Positions 56,214 through 64,000 of a stretch of 64,000 nt of DNA are shown in pieces. Position 1 is the stretch's first letter. Each line of letters opens with the position of its first letter. The stretch is from an uncultured Clostridia bacterium (GTDB lineage Bacteria > Bacillota > Clostridia > TANB77 > CAG-508): assembly GCA_934120645.1 (NCBI GenBank), contig CAKOUO010000007.1:9570-73569 (forward strand). Reading direction: 5' to 3'. The notes below the pieces were generated by a model. That model did no database searches and was not told where the DNA came from. It worked only from the letters and a program-made list of their open reading frames with translations. The translations under genes and the position numbers were made by a program.

Positions 56214-57030
56214 AGTTATCACCAATGAAGGTGCAAAATGTGGATTTTGTAATAAAAATTTAAAGCCAATTGGATTGGATTATTTGTATGTAAATTATGA
56301 TAAAAACATGATCGAATATGAAAGATGTAATTGTGAAAAAGCAATTCAATTTTGGAAAGAATTTGATTTAGAGCAAGAAGAAAAACAAAGACAGGAAAAG
56401 AATAGAAAAATTATTAATAATATTTATAAAGATAACTATATGAAAAAGAGATTACAAAAGTATAATTTTGAAAATTTTATTGATACATATGAAGATACAT
56501 CTATTATAAATCAATTAATAAAATTTACAAATTTATGTATTAAATCCAAAATGAAAAATGGATTAATAATTTTTGGAAATATAGGCTATGAAAAAACTTA
56601 TTTAGCAGCTTGTATTGCTAATAAAATGATTGAAAATAATAAAATTGTATTGATGGAAAAAGGTAGTTCTATAATTGATAAAATTAAAGAATCATTTAAC
56701 AAAGAAGGACTATCAGAAATAGAAATTATTGAACTATATTCTAATGTAGATATGTTAATTATTGATGATTTTGGTAATGAAAATTTAAGTAAATGGGCTT
56801 TGGAAAAGTTATATAAAATTATTAGTAATAGATATGATAATGAATTACCAATTGTTATTACAACTAGATATAATAAAGAGCAATTAATTGAACTATTATC
56901 TACTGAAAATGATACAAAAACTGCAGAAGAAATTGTTGGAGTTCTTAATGAAATGTGTTATGGAATTGCAATTACAGAAGAAAGAGAAACAAAAGAAAAA
57001 GTTAGCATAAGCGACCAAACTATTTGCTAA
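56176..57030 (+). CDS. DnaC-like helicase loader with altered Walker A
   Basis: 284 residues from ATG 56176. AGGAG abuts this ATG, so GTG 56188 is an alternative start. Probable zinc cysteines C22, C25, C51 and C53. The AAA+ core has Walker A G134-N-I-G-Y-E-K140-T, where the usual second glycine before Lys is Glu139, and Walker B LIIDDFG. It should load the replicative helicase at the element origin. The Glu in Walker A could impair ATP binding. Confidence 0.83.
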   Translation: MRIEVDLKNSNYKVITNEGAKCGFCNKNLKPIGLDYLYVNYDKNMIEYERCNCEKAIQFWKEFDLEQEEKQRQEKNRKIINNIYKDNYMKKRLQKYNFENFIDTYEDTSIINQLIKFTNLCIKSKMKNGLIIFGNIGYEKTYLAACIANKMIENNKIVLMEKGSSIIDKIKESFNKEGLSEIEIIELYSNVDMLIIDDFGNENLSKWALEKLYKIISNRYDNELPIVITTRYNKEQLIELLSTENDTKTAEEIVGVLNEMCYGIAITEERETKEKVSISDQTIC

Positions 57031-57345
57031 CTCAATCTAAATATCTAATAAAATTATAATATAAATTATATTAATTGTAAATAGAAAAAGTTTGAATTTT
57101 TTGTTCAAACTTTTTCTAAAATACAAACAAGAGTTACTAAAAAAATGAATAAAAATTTTCCTCGGAGAGCCCAAAAGGGTATTAGGGCATTTTGCCCTAA
57201 ACAGCAAAAAGGGTGTCAAAACGCCACGCTGGCGAATATTAGGTACTAAAAAATACTATCTATATTCGTACAAAATAAATTTTGCTAAGTATTAATGCTT
57301 CGTAAACTAGCATTAATAAATTTTCATAATAAGGAAGTGATGAAA
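57031..57345. other. 315-bp non-coding region with several hairpins
   Basis: Terminator with 14-bp arms (AGAAAAAGTTTGAA / TTCAAACTTTTTCT, 57083-57117). Then TTAGGGCA/TGCCCTAA (57182-57200), CGCCA/TGGCG (57222-57234) and ATTAATGCT/AGCATTAAT (57291-57317). The GC-richer patch at 57160-57240 after a replication module could be an origin or transfer site. Confidence 0.6.
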
Positions 57346-57969
57346 ATGTGGAGGAGTTCGGAGCAAGCTTTAGATAGTATTTTCTTATCATATAATAAAA
57401 TCTTAAATAGATTTCAATTGCTAGGTGTTACTACTAAATATGGAAAAGAAATAACACATGAGGATTTAAGAAAAGCTATAGAAGTTATGCTAAAAAAACA
57501 TCCAACTTGTAGATGGAGGAGTGAGAAAGTAAGAAGTAGGAAATATTTTATTTTAGCAGAAGGATATGCATGGTTAACTCAAGTGTATTTTCAAAAAGAA
57601 AAATCTTTAATAGATGCTGATATGGATTTTTTTGAAGATAGAATTAGGCAATATGAAGAATTATTAAAAGTAGAACATAATAAAAATTGGTGGAATGAAG
57701 ATATGGATATAAATGAACTATGTAAGTATTTTAATAAAAAAGATATAACTGTTAGAAAAGCAATTAAGAAAATGTGTAAAAGTGGATTTAGCGAATACAA
57801 ATTTTTAGTTAATAATAAAGTGGTAGTTTCTAGTAGAGGTGTGGAATGGTTATGTAAAAATGTATTTAAACAAAAGTATTTAGAACTATTAGAAAAGTAC
57901 AAAATGAAATTGACAGAATTATATATTAAAGCCGGTTATCCATATGATCATTTTTTTCATAGAAATTAA
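57346..57969 (+). CDS. hypothetical protein of mobile element
   Basis: 207 residues, not recognised, mostly helical and rich in Lys, Trp and Tyr; a possible helix-turn-helix lies at ELCKYFNKKDITVRKAIKKM. ATG 57346 is 9 bases after AAGGAAG and is preferred over ATG 57295, which lies in a hairpin without a ribosome site. It sits between the replication module and the restriction genes. Confidence 0.7.
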   Translation: MWRSSEQALDSIFLSYNKILNRFQLLGVTTKYGKEITHEDLRKAIEVMLKKHPTCRWRSEKVRSRKYFILAEGYAWLTQVYFQKEKSLIDADMDFFEDRIRQYEELLKVEHNKNWWNEDMDINELCKYFNKKDITVRKAIKKMCKSGFSEYKFLVNNKVVVSSRGVEWLCKNVFKQKYLELLEKYKMKLTELYIKAGYPYDHFFHRN

Positions 57970-58051
57970 TTGTAAAAGATTGGTGAAATATATTGAAAAA
58001 AAATATATATTGTAATAGAATAAGGATGTTTTAGGATGCAAAGGAGGAAAA

Positions 58052-60049
58052 ATGAGATATATTGGAAATAAAACTAATTTATTAAAGAATATAAATCAAG
58101 TAATAAAAGACAACTGTGACGGAAATGAGAAAGTTTTTTGTGATTTGTTTTCAGGTACATCCTCAGTAGCTAGATTTTTTAAGAATAGATTTAAAATAAT
58201 TTCAAATGATATATTGTATTTTTCATATGTGCTTCAAAAAGCAACAATAGAAAACAATGAAGTTCCTAGTTTTGAAAAGATAAAAAATAAGTTGAATACT
58301 GAAAATATATTAGATTATCTAGAAACAACAAGTATTAAGAATAAAAAATATAATACGTTTATACATGATAATTATTCTCCAAATGATGCTTGTGAAAGAA
58401 TGTATTTAACCTCAGAAAATGCAAAAAGAATTGACTATATAAGAAATACAATTGAAAAGTGGAAAAATCAGAAATTAATAAATGAAAGTGAATACTTTTA
58501 TTTGTTGGCATCTCTAGTAGAAGGTGTTCCGTATATTTCAAATATTACAGGTACATATGGAGCATATTTGAAAGATTGGGATAAAAGGGCATTGAATCAA
58601 TTTGAGATGATTAGGCTTAATGTTATAAATAATGATGAGGAAAATGAATGTTATAGGGAAGATGCAAATGAATTAATAAAAAAAATAACTGGAGATATTT
58701 TATATATAGATCCACCTTATAATTCTAGACAATATCTTCCTAACTATCATTTACTAGAAACTATAGCACGATATGATAAACCAAATATCAAAGGGAAAAC
58801 AGGAATAAGGACTTATGATAATGAAAAATCAAATTATTGCATAAAAGCTAAAGTTTATAGTGAGTTGGAGGAGTTAATATGTAATGCAAAATTTAAACAT
58901 ATTATTATGAGCTATAATCAAGAAGGTATACTTAAAAAAGAAGAAATAGAACATATATTAAAAAAATATGGAGAAAAAAAGACATATAAATTGTATAAGA
59001 TACCTTATAAGCAATATCAAAACAAGTTAACAAAAAAAATAGAGAAACATTATGAATATATTTTTTACATAAAAAAAGATCAAAGAATTAATATGAATAA
59101 TATTTATATTAATATACCTATTTTAGAGACAGCACCTGCAATGTTAATGGAAGATGAAGAGCAATATTTTTACGATACTGAAAATTATGTAGTAGATAGT
59201 CACAAAAAATACATCAAGAGTCCATTGAACTATATAGGAGGTAAATATAAATTATTACCACAATTAATGAAATACTTTCCAACAGATATAAATACATTTG
59301 TTGATTTGTTTTCTGGAGGATTTAATGTAGGGATTAATGTTAAAAGTAATAGAACGATATGTAATGATATAAATGATTTTATTATTAATTTATATAAAGA
59401 ATTATATAAAAGCCCAGTAGAGAGTGTATTAGAAAGAATAAATACAAACATACAAGAATTTGGACTAAGTAAGGAAAATGAAGGAGCATATAAGAAATTT
59501 AGAATTCATTATAACGAAACAAAAGATCCAATAGATTTGTATACTTTAACATGTTACTCATTTAATTATCAATTTAGATTTAATAATAATAGAGAATATA
59601 ATAATCCATTTGGGAGAAATAGGAGTCAGTTTTCAGAAAATATGAAGAATAACTTAATTTTATTTTCAGAAAAATTAAAAAATATGAATATAAAGTTTTT
59701 ATCAAAGGAATTTGATAAGGTTTCTATTGAAAACTTAGGAAAAGATGATTTTATATATTGTGATCCACCATATCTAATTACAACAGGATCATATAATGAT
59801 GGAAATAGAGGATTTAAAGATTGGAAAGAAGAAGAAGAGATAAAATTGTATAATTTTCTAGATAAAGCTAATGAAAAAAATATTAAATTTGCATTATCCA
59901 ATGTTATAGAACATAAGGGAAAAGAGAATACACTACTAAAAGAATGGAGTAAAAAGTATAAGGTTATATATTTAGACAATGATTATTCTAATTCTAGCTA
60001 TAATACAAAAAAAGGAAAGAGTAAAGAAGTACTAATAATCAATTATTAA
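58052..60049 (+). CDS. two-domain adenine DNA methyltransferase (M.FokI-like)
   Basis: 665 residues with two D12-class N6-adenine methyltransferase domains. Domain 1: YIGNKTNLL, DLFSGTSSVA (31-40), D220-P-P-Y. Domain 2: NYIGGKYKLL (393-402), DLFSGGFN, D571-P-P-Y. This tandem design is that of M.FokI, where each half methylates one strand of an asymmetric site. AGGAGG precedes ATG 58052. The matching nuclease follows after 13 bases. Confidence 0.93.
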   Translation: MRYIGNKTNLLKNINQVIKDNCDGNEKVFCDLFSGTSSVARFFKNRFKIISNDILYFSYVLQKATIENNEVPSFEKIKNKLNTENILDYLETTSIKNKKYNTFIHDNYSPNDACERMYLTSENAKRIDYIRNTIEKWKNQKLINESEYFYLLASLVEGVPYISNITGTYGAYLKDWDKRALNQFEMIRLNVINNDEENECYREDANELIKKITGDILYIDPPYNSRQYLPNYHLLETIARYDKPNIKGKTGIRTYDNEKSNYCIKAKVYSELEELICNAKFKHIIMSYNQEGILKKEEIEHILKKYGEKKTYKLYKIPYKQYQNKLTKKIEKHYEYIFYIKKDQRINMNNIYINIPILETAPAMLMEDEEQYFYDTENYVVDSHKKYIKSPLNYIGGKYKLLPQLMKYFPTDINTFVDLFSGGFNVGINVKSNRTICNDINDFIINLYKELYKSPVESVLERINTNIQEFGLSKENEGAYKKFRIHYNETKDPIDLYTLTCYSFNYQFRFNNNREYNNPFGRNRSQFSENMKNNLILFSEKLKNMNIKFLSKEFDKVSIENLGKDDFIYCDPPYLITTGSYNDGNRGFKDWKEEEEIKLYNFLDKANEKNIKFALSNVIEHKGKENTLLKEWSKKYKVIYLDNDYSNSSYNTKKGKSKEVLIINY

Positions 60050-60062
60050 GGGGGAAAATAAA

Positions 60063-61811
60063 TTGATAGAAGTAAAAGATATGGAGAAAAGAAGTTTTAG
60101 AACATTTGGCTGGGTACAAGATCCAAGTGACTTTGATGCATTGTATAAAGTAGTTTCGATTTTTAATGAAAGTTCTCAAATTCACGAGGAACTAGTTACA
60201 AACAAAATAACTGAGTTAATAGAAGAAAGAGATGGTAGAGAAAGATTACTAACTGCAATGAAATTAAGACCACTAAAATTAAAATATGGAGATTTAGTAG
60301 GAACTGCATTTTCTCCGAGATCCTCTGCAAGATGTAATGGAATTGTTCAAGCAACTGTAAAAGGACAACAAAGACCCTTTATAAGTGATTGGCCTGCAGA
60401 TAATTTTGTAAGATGGGCACAATGTTTAGGTTTTATAAAATATAATTACTATGATGATACTTTTGAGATTACAGAATCAGGATTAAATTTTTCTAATAGT
60501 GAACAAGGGACAAAACGAAATGAAATATTAGAAGAAGCAATATTAAGTTATTCTCCTGCAGTTAGAATATTAAATTTATTAGAAGATGGAACCGAAAAAA
60601 CAAAGTTTGAACTTGGACAAAAACTTGGATTTATTGGAGAAGAGGGATTCACAAGTTTACCACAAGATATATTGGTAATGACTTTAGCAAATGAAGAAGA
60701 TACAAAAGAAAAAAATAAATTAAGAACAGATACAGAGGGATCATCAGATAAATATGCTAGAATGATAGCCAAATGGTTAATAAAATTAGATTTAGTTAAA
60801 CAAGTAACCAAACAAGTAACTGTTCAAATTGGTACAAATACATATACAGAAAACATAGGACAATCGTATGTTATAACAGCTAAAGGAATAAAAGCACTAA
60901 ATAGAGCAAGAGGGAAAAGCAAATTTAAAAGAATATCTAAAAATATATCTTGGGAGATGCTAGCTACTAAAGGAACAGATAGAGATTATATTAGAACAAG
61001 ACGAGCATATATAATAAAGATTCTTTCAGAGTCAAAAAATGGACTTACTCTTGAAGAAATTAGAGATAGACTAGAACTAATATATATGATTTCAGAATTA
61101 TTTACTGTAGTTAGGGATGATATAGAAGGATTAGTTAATATAGGACTTAATATAAGTATAAAAAATGGAAAGTACTATTTTGATGATGCAATTAACGATT
61201 TTATAATACCTAGAGTAAAAGATGAGACAAATAAAAAATCAGAAATTACAATTAAGAAAGACGAGCTAAGAGAAAAATTAGATATATTATCTCATGAATA
61301 TTTATCATTAGTGGATCTATCTTTTGATAGTAAACAAAATAGATTGTTTGAAATGAAGGTTGTAGAGTTACTAACAAAAGAATGTAAATATGAAGGATTA
61401 CATTTAGGAGGAAGTAGAAAACCAGATGGAATAATTTATACTTCTAATTTATTAAGCAATTATGGAGTGATAATAGATACAAAGGCTTATTCTAAAGGAT
61501 ATGATTTACCGATTTCTCAAGTCGATGAGATGACAAGGTATGTAGAAGAAAACAATAAAAGAGATAAAACAAGGAATCCAAATGAATGGTGGAATAATTT
61601 TGATAAAAACATTAATGAGTTTTACTTTACATTTATATCAGGTGAATTTAAAGGAAATATTGATGAGAAATTAAAAAGGATATCTATAGCAACAAAAAGA
61701 ACTGGAGCAGCAATAGCAATTATATCATTAATTAAATTAGCTAATGAAGTAAAGGCAGAAAGAATGAACTTAGAAGAAGTAAAGAAAATATTTAGCAATA
61801 AAGTATTTTAA
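60063..61811 (+). CDS. FokI-like type IIS restriction endonuclease
   Basis: 582 residues, close to FokI in length and order. The N-terminal DNA-recognition domains start RSFRTFGWVQDPSDF and include LGFIGEEGFTSLPQDIL and DKYARMIAKWL. The C-terminal cleavage domain has E430, HLGGSRKPDG (D455) and D472-T-K474-AYS, matching FokI's catalytic residues, followed by VDEMTRYVEENN. It should bind one site and cut at a distance as a dimer. GGGGG lies 7 bases before TTG 60063; ATG 60081 is an alternative start. Confidence 0.93.
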   Translation: MIEVKDMEKRSFRTFGWVQDPSDFDALYKVVSIFNESSQIHEELVTNKITELIEERDGRERLLTAMKLRPLKLKYGDLVGTAFSPRSSARCNGIVQATVKGQQRPFISDWPADNFVRWAQCLGFIKYNYYDDTFEITESGLNFSNSEQGTKRNEILEEAILSYSPAVRILNLLEDGTEKTKFELGQKLGFIGEEGFTSLPQDILVMTLANEEDTKEKNKLRTDTEGSSDKYARMIAKWLIKLDLVKQVTKQVTVQIGTNTYTENIGQSYVITAKGIKALNRARGKSKFKRISKNISWEMLATKGTDRDYIRTRRAYIIKILSESKNGLTLEEIRDRLELIYMISELFTVVRDDIEGLVNIGLNISIKNGKYYFDDAINDFIIPRVKDETNKKSEITIKKDELREKLDILSHEYLSLVDLSFDSKQNRLFEMKVVELLTKECKYEGLHLGGSRKPDGIIYTSNLLSNYGVIIDTKAYSKGYDLPISQVDEMTRYVEENNKRDKTRNPNEWWNNFDKNINEFYFTFISGEFKGNIDEKLKRISIATKRTGAAIAIISLIKLANEVKAERMNLEEVKKIFSNKVF

Positions 61812-61835
61812 GATTTGATTATGGGAGAAATATAT

Positions 61836-63593
61836 ATGGAAAATTATGAAAAAATAAAAGAATTAGCAAAAAAAGCAGGAATAAGTGATGGGAAATTAAA
61901 TAATGAATTTTTATTTACATTACAAATGGTAGATTATTTCTATTATAATAAAAATATAGGAGAACAAGATATAAGAGAAAATTTTGTTGATGGATCTTCA
62001 GATAGTGGGATAGATTATATTTTCAATAGAGATGATATAATGTATTTGGTTCAAGGGAAAACAAGTGAATCCTTATCATATGAAGACATTAGGAATGTAT
62101 TTTTTAAAATGAATACAACTATTAATAATTTTGAAAAAATTAAATATGATTCATATAATGAAAAATTAAAATCAACATATTTAAATGCATATGATGATTT
62201 ATCAGAAAACAAAAACATAACATTAGTACTATTTACAAAAACAGAATTTAATGACGAACTAAAGTTAAAAATCGATGAACTAAAAAAAGAAGATTTTTTA
62301 AGTAATTATAATGTAGAGATATATGATGCCAAAGATATAGAATTTAAAATAATGACATCATCATTTGATAAAGAATTTATCGACCAGGATTCAATAAAAT
62401 TATCAGATGCTAAAAATGTGTTGAAATATGGAGAAAATGGGATTATTGTTAATATAAAAGCATCTTCACTAAAAAAATTATATACAAAGCATTCAAAAAA
62501 TGGCCTTTTTAGTTATAATTTAAGAGAACATATATCACAGAAAAATGTAGATAGTGGAATTGAAAATACAATAAAAAAAGAAAAAGAAAATTTTTGGTTT
62601 TATAATAATGGTATAACAATAGGCTGTGAAGATTTTGTATTAGACGGATATGTACTAAGACTATATAATTTTTCTATTATAAATGGAGCTCAAACTACAA
62701 CAAAAATAGGGGAATCAAAGCTTATAGATAATGAGTATGATTTTGATATTGTCTGTAAGGTTGTAAAAGCTAATAGAAGCTTAAATGATGAAAGTGATTT
62801 TATAATGAAAATATCAGAAGCATCTAATTCACAAAAACCAATCAAAGCTAGAGATTTGAAAGCAAATGCTAGAGAACAAAAAATGTTACAGACAAAATGT
62901 GCAGAAAATAAAAATGCTTTAGCTATAGAAATAAAAAGAGGTGTAAAACCTAAGAATTATTATAAAGTAGAAAAATGGCAAAGAGTTACGAATGAATATA
63001 TAGGGCAGTTAATTCTAGCATGCTTATTACAAAGACCTGGTAGTGCAAGAAGTGGAAAAATAACAATTTTTACATCAGAAAAATTATATAATCAAATTTA
63101 TAAAAATAGAAAACTAGATTGTGACATTATTTATGATTTAGTTAGAATTGCAGATGAATACGAAGAATTTAAAAACTTGTATGCAAATGATGTTGAAGAT
63201 GTTGATTTAATAGCTGCCTGCAAGAACGGTAAATTAACAACTTTAGCAATTATCTTTTATTTATATAAAAGATTTAATTCAATTGTAGAAAACTGTTTTG
63301 ATGAAAGACTAAATGATGATAATATAGTAAATACTAAATTGACACTAGAATATAATGAAGATGACTATGAGAAGAAATTAGGTGAACTATTTAAATTTAT
63401 AATAAAAAAACTAAGTGATATATATGAAAAGAAAAAAGAAAGTTTAAAATTAACTAGTTATTCTAATTTCTTTAAAACAGACAAAACATATCAAGAAGTT
63501 ATCTTAACAGAATTTGACAGAATATTAGATGATGAGTGGGATAGAGAAAAACTACAAGAATATATGAAGATTTTTAAATCATCAGAGAATTAG
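61836..63593 (+). CDS. AIPR family (abortive phage infection) protein
   Basis: 585 residues. The N-terminal region has GSSDSGIDYIF and YLVQGKT, a restriction-endonuclease-like pattern. The AIPR signature follows (FWFYNNGITIGCEDF and SIINGAQTTTKI, near 255-290). AIPR proteins are linked to phage resistance and often sit by restriction-modification genes. GGGAGA lies 7 bases before ATG 61836; ATG 61821 lies just before that site and is less likely. It begins 24 bases after the FokI-like gene. Confidence 0.85.
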   Translation: MENYEKIKELAKKAGISDGKLNNEFLFTLQMVDYFYYNKNIGEQDIRENFVDGSSDSGIDYIFNRDDIMYLVQGKTSESLSYEDIRNVFFKMNTTINNFEKIKYDSYNEKLKSTYLNAYDDLSENKNITLVLFTKTEFNDELKLKIDELKKEDFLSNYNVEIYDAKDIEFKIMTSSFDKEFIDQDSIKLSDAKNVLKYGENGIIVNIKASSLKKLYTKHSKNGLFSYNLREHISQKNVDSGIENTIKKEKENFWFYNNGITIGCEDFVLDGYVLRLYNFSIINGAQTTTKIGESKLIDNEYDFDIVCKVVKANRSLNDESDFIMKISEASNSQKPIKARDLKANAREQKMLQTKCAENKNALAIEIKRGVKPKNYYKVEKWQRVTNEYIGQLILACLLQRPGSARSGKITIFTSEKLYNQIYKNRKLDCDIIYDLVRIADEYEEFKNLYANDVEDVDLIAACKNGKLTTLAIIFYLYKRFNSIVENCFDERLNDDNIVNTKLTLEYNEDDYEKKLGELFKFIIKKLSDIYEKKKESLKLTSYSNFFKTDKTYQEVILTEFDRILDDEWDREKLQEYMKIFKSSEN

Positions 63594-63619
63594 TGGTATG
63601 TAGAGAAAAAGAGGTAACT

Positions 63620-63889
63620 ATGAAAATTAAATGTTTAATTTGTGGAGAAATAATCAAATCAAAATTTTTACATAATCTTGAGTATTGTAAATGCAATAAT
63701 TGTTATATTGATGGTGGACAAGATTATTTACATTTTGGTGGAAATGATTTTAATAAAATCCTAATTATTTTTGATGATGGTACAGAAATATTGGCAAGTG
63801 ATGAAGAAGAATACAAAAATAAATATGAGGAATGGGAAGATAATAATAGGATAAAGGGGTTAGCTAAAAATGAAAGTTTTAACAATTAA
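63620..63889 (+). CDS. small zinc-ribbon protein
   Basis: 89 residues with C-x2-C and C-x-C-x2-C (KCLICGE, YCKCNNCYIDGG) followed by an acidic tail. GAGG precedes ATG 63620; the frame upstream has no ribosome site. It overlaps the next ASCH gene by 20 bases. Function unknown. Confidence 0.68.
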   Translation: MKIKCLICGEIIKSKFLHNLEYCKCNNCYIDGGQDYLHFGGNDFNKILIIFDDGTEILASDEEEYKNKYEEWEDNNRIKGLAKNESFNN

Positions 63890-64000
63890 ACAACCATGGG
63901 CAACTTTAATAATGCGAGGTGACAAAAGATTTGAATTTAGAAGTTGGCAAACAAAATATAGAGGAGATTTATTAATACATGCAGGTAAAGGCATAGATAA
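63870..64000 (+). CDS. ASCH domain protein, second copy (3' truncated by window)
   Basis: The visible 43 codons read MKVLTIKQPWATLIMRGDKR and on, nearly the same as the ASCH protein at 50125-50508. AAGGGG lies upstream. By analogy with the first copy, the element's right attachment site should follow shortly after its stop. Confidence 0.85.
   Translation, partial: MKVLTIKQPWATLIMRGDKRFEFRSWQTKYRGDLLIHAGKGID

Larger units (their letters stand above)
50520..64000. mobile_element. integrative element at tRNA-fMet (right end beyond window)
   Basis: Left boundary at the duplicated tRNA end, then integrase, XRE-ImmA regulator, DUF6076-like protein, excisionase-like protein, phage-type replisome organiser and DnaC-like loader, FokI-like restriction-modification, AIPR protein and an ASCH gene. 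No relaxase or conjugation gene is visible. The layout resembles a phage satellite or compact ICE. Confidence 0.82.

Overview
The window is about 64 kb of very AT-rich DNA from a low-GC Gram-positive bacterium, most likely an uncultured host-associated Clostridia-type Bacillota. The signs are AGGAGG-type ribosome binding sites, AGA as the main arginine codon, ComEA, LCP, S11 and M23 envelope proteins, cohesin/dockerin and Listeria-Bacteroides repeat surface proteins, and MOBV and RepA_N mobile-element genes. I cannot name the species.

Layout. 1-10.5 kb is chromosome: tex, an HD-GYP protein, an HtrA-type protease, an M23 peptidase, a guaD-like deaminase, tRNA-Arg(ACG), a DUF2207 protein, three unknown membrane-anchored proteins and an XRE regulator. 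10.54-20.46 kb is an integrative mobilizable element inserted in the 3' end of tRNA-Pro(TGG). It carries integrase, excisionase, an AlbA-type protein, a P-loop kinase, an ABC exporter, a MOBV relaxase beside its oriT, and a RepA_N initiator. 20.5-44.4 kb is chromosome: a FAD-Rieske oxidoreductase, an M18 peptidase, a Gld-like ABC transporter, YkvI, DUF5711, CvpA, LCP, an S11 carboxypeptidase, ComEA, a 2,282-residue repeat protein with a cohesin-like N-terminus and a dockerin C-terminus, its small wall-anchored cohesin partner, and an acyl-CoA synthetase. From 44.4 kb onward, tRNA-fMet is followed by what looks like tandem mobile DNA. The first part (44.4-50.5 kb) carries an N6-adenine methyltransferase with a divergent candidate nuclease and ends in a 47-bp copy of the tRNA 3' end. 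The second (50.5 kb to beyond the window) has integrase, XRE-ImmA regulator, excisionase, a phage-type replication module, a FokI-like restriction-modification pair and an AIPR-family protein.

The most unusual observation is about decoding. Reading every gene by eye, I find in-frame CGG codons at only five places. At each one the gene continues in the +1 frame, as if C were skipped and the following GGN read as glycine. Four of the five shifts restore a conserved domain: the ABC ATPase Walker A motif, a Rieske domain, the second half of YkvI and the MOBV relaxase. The fifth adds only three residues to the protease. All other CGG trinucleotides that I checked in genes lie across codon boundaries. 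The only arginine tRNAs in the window have anticodons ACG and TCT, neither expected to read CGG. My inference is that CGG is unassigned or recoded in this lineage and acts as a +1 frameshift signal. Sequencing error and pseudogenes are the alternatives, but neither predicts that every shift falls on CGG.
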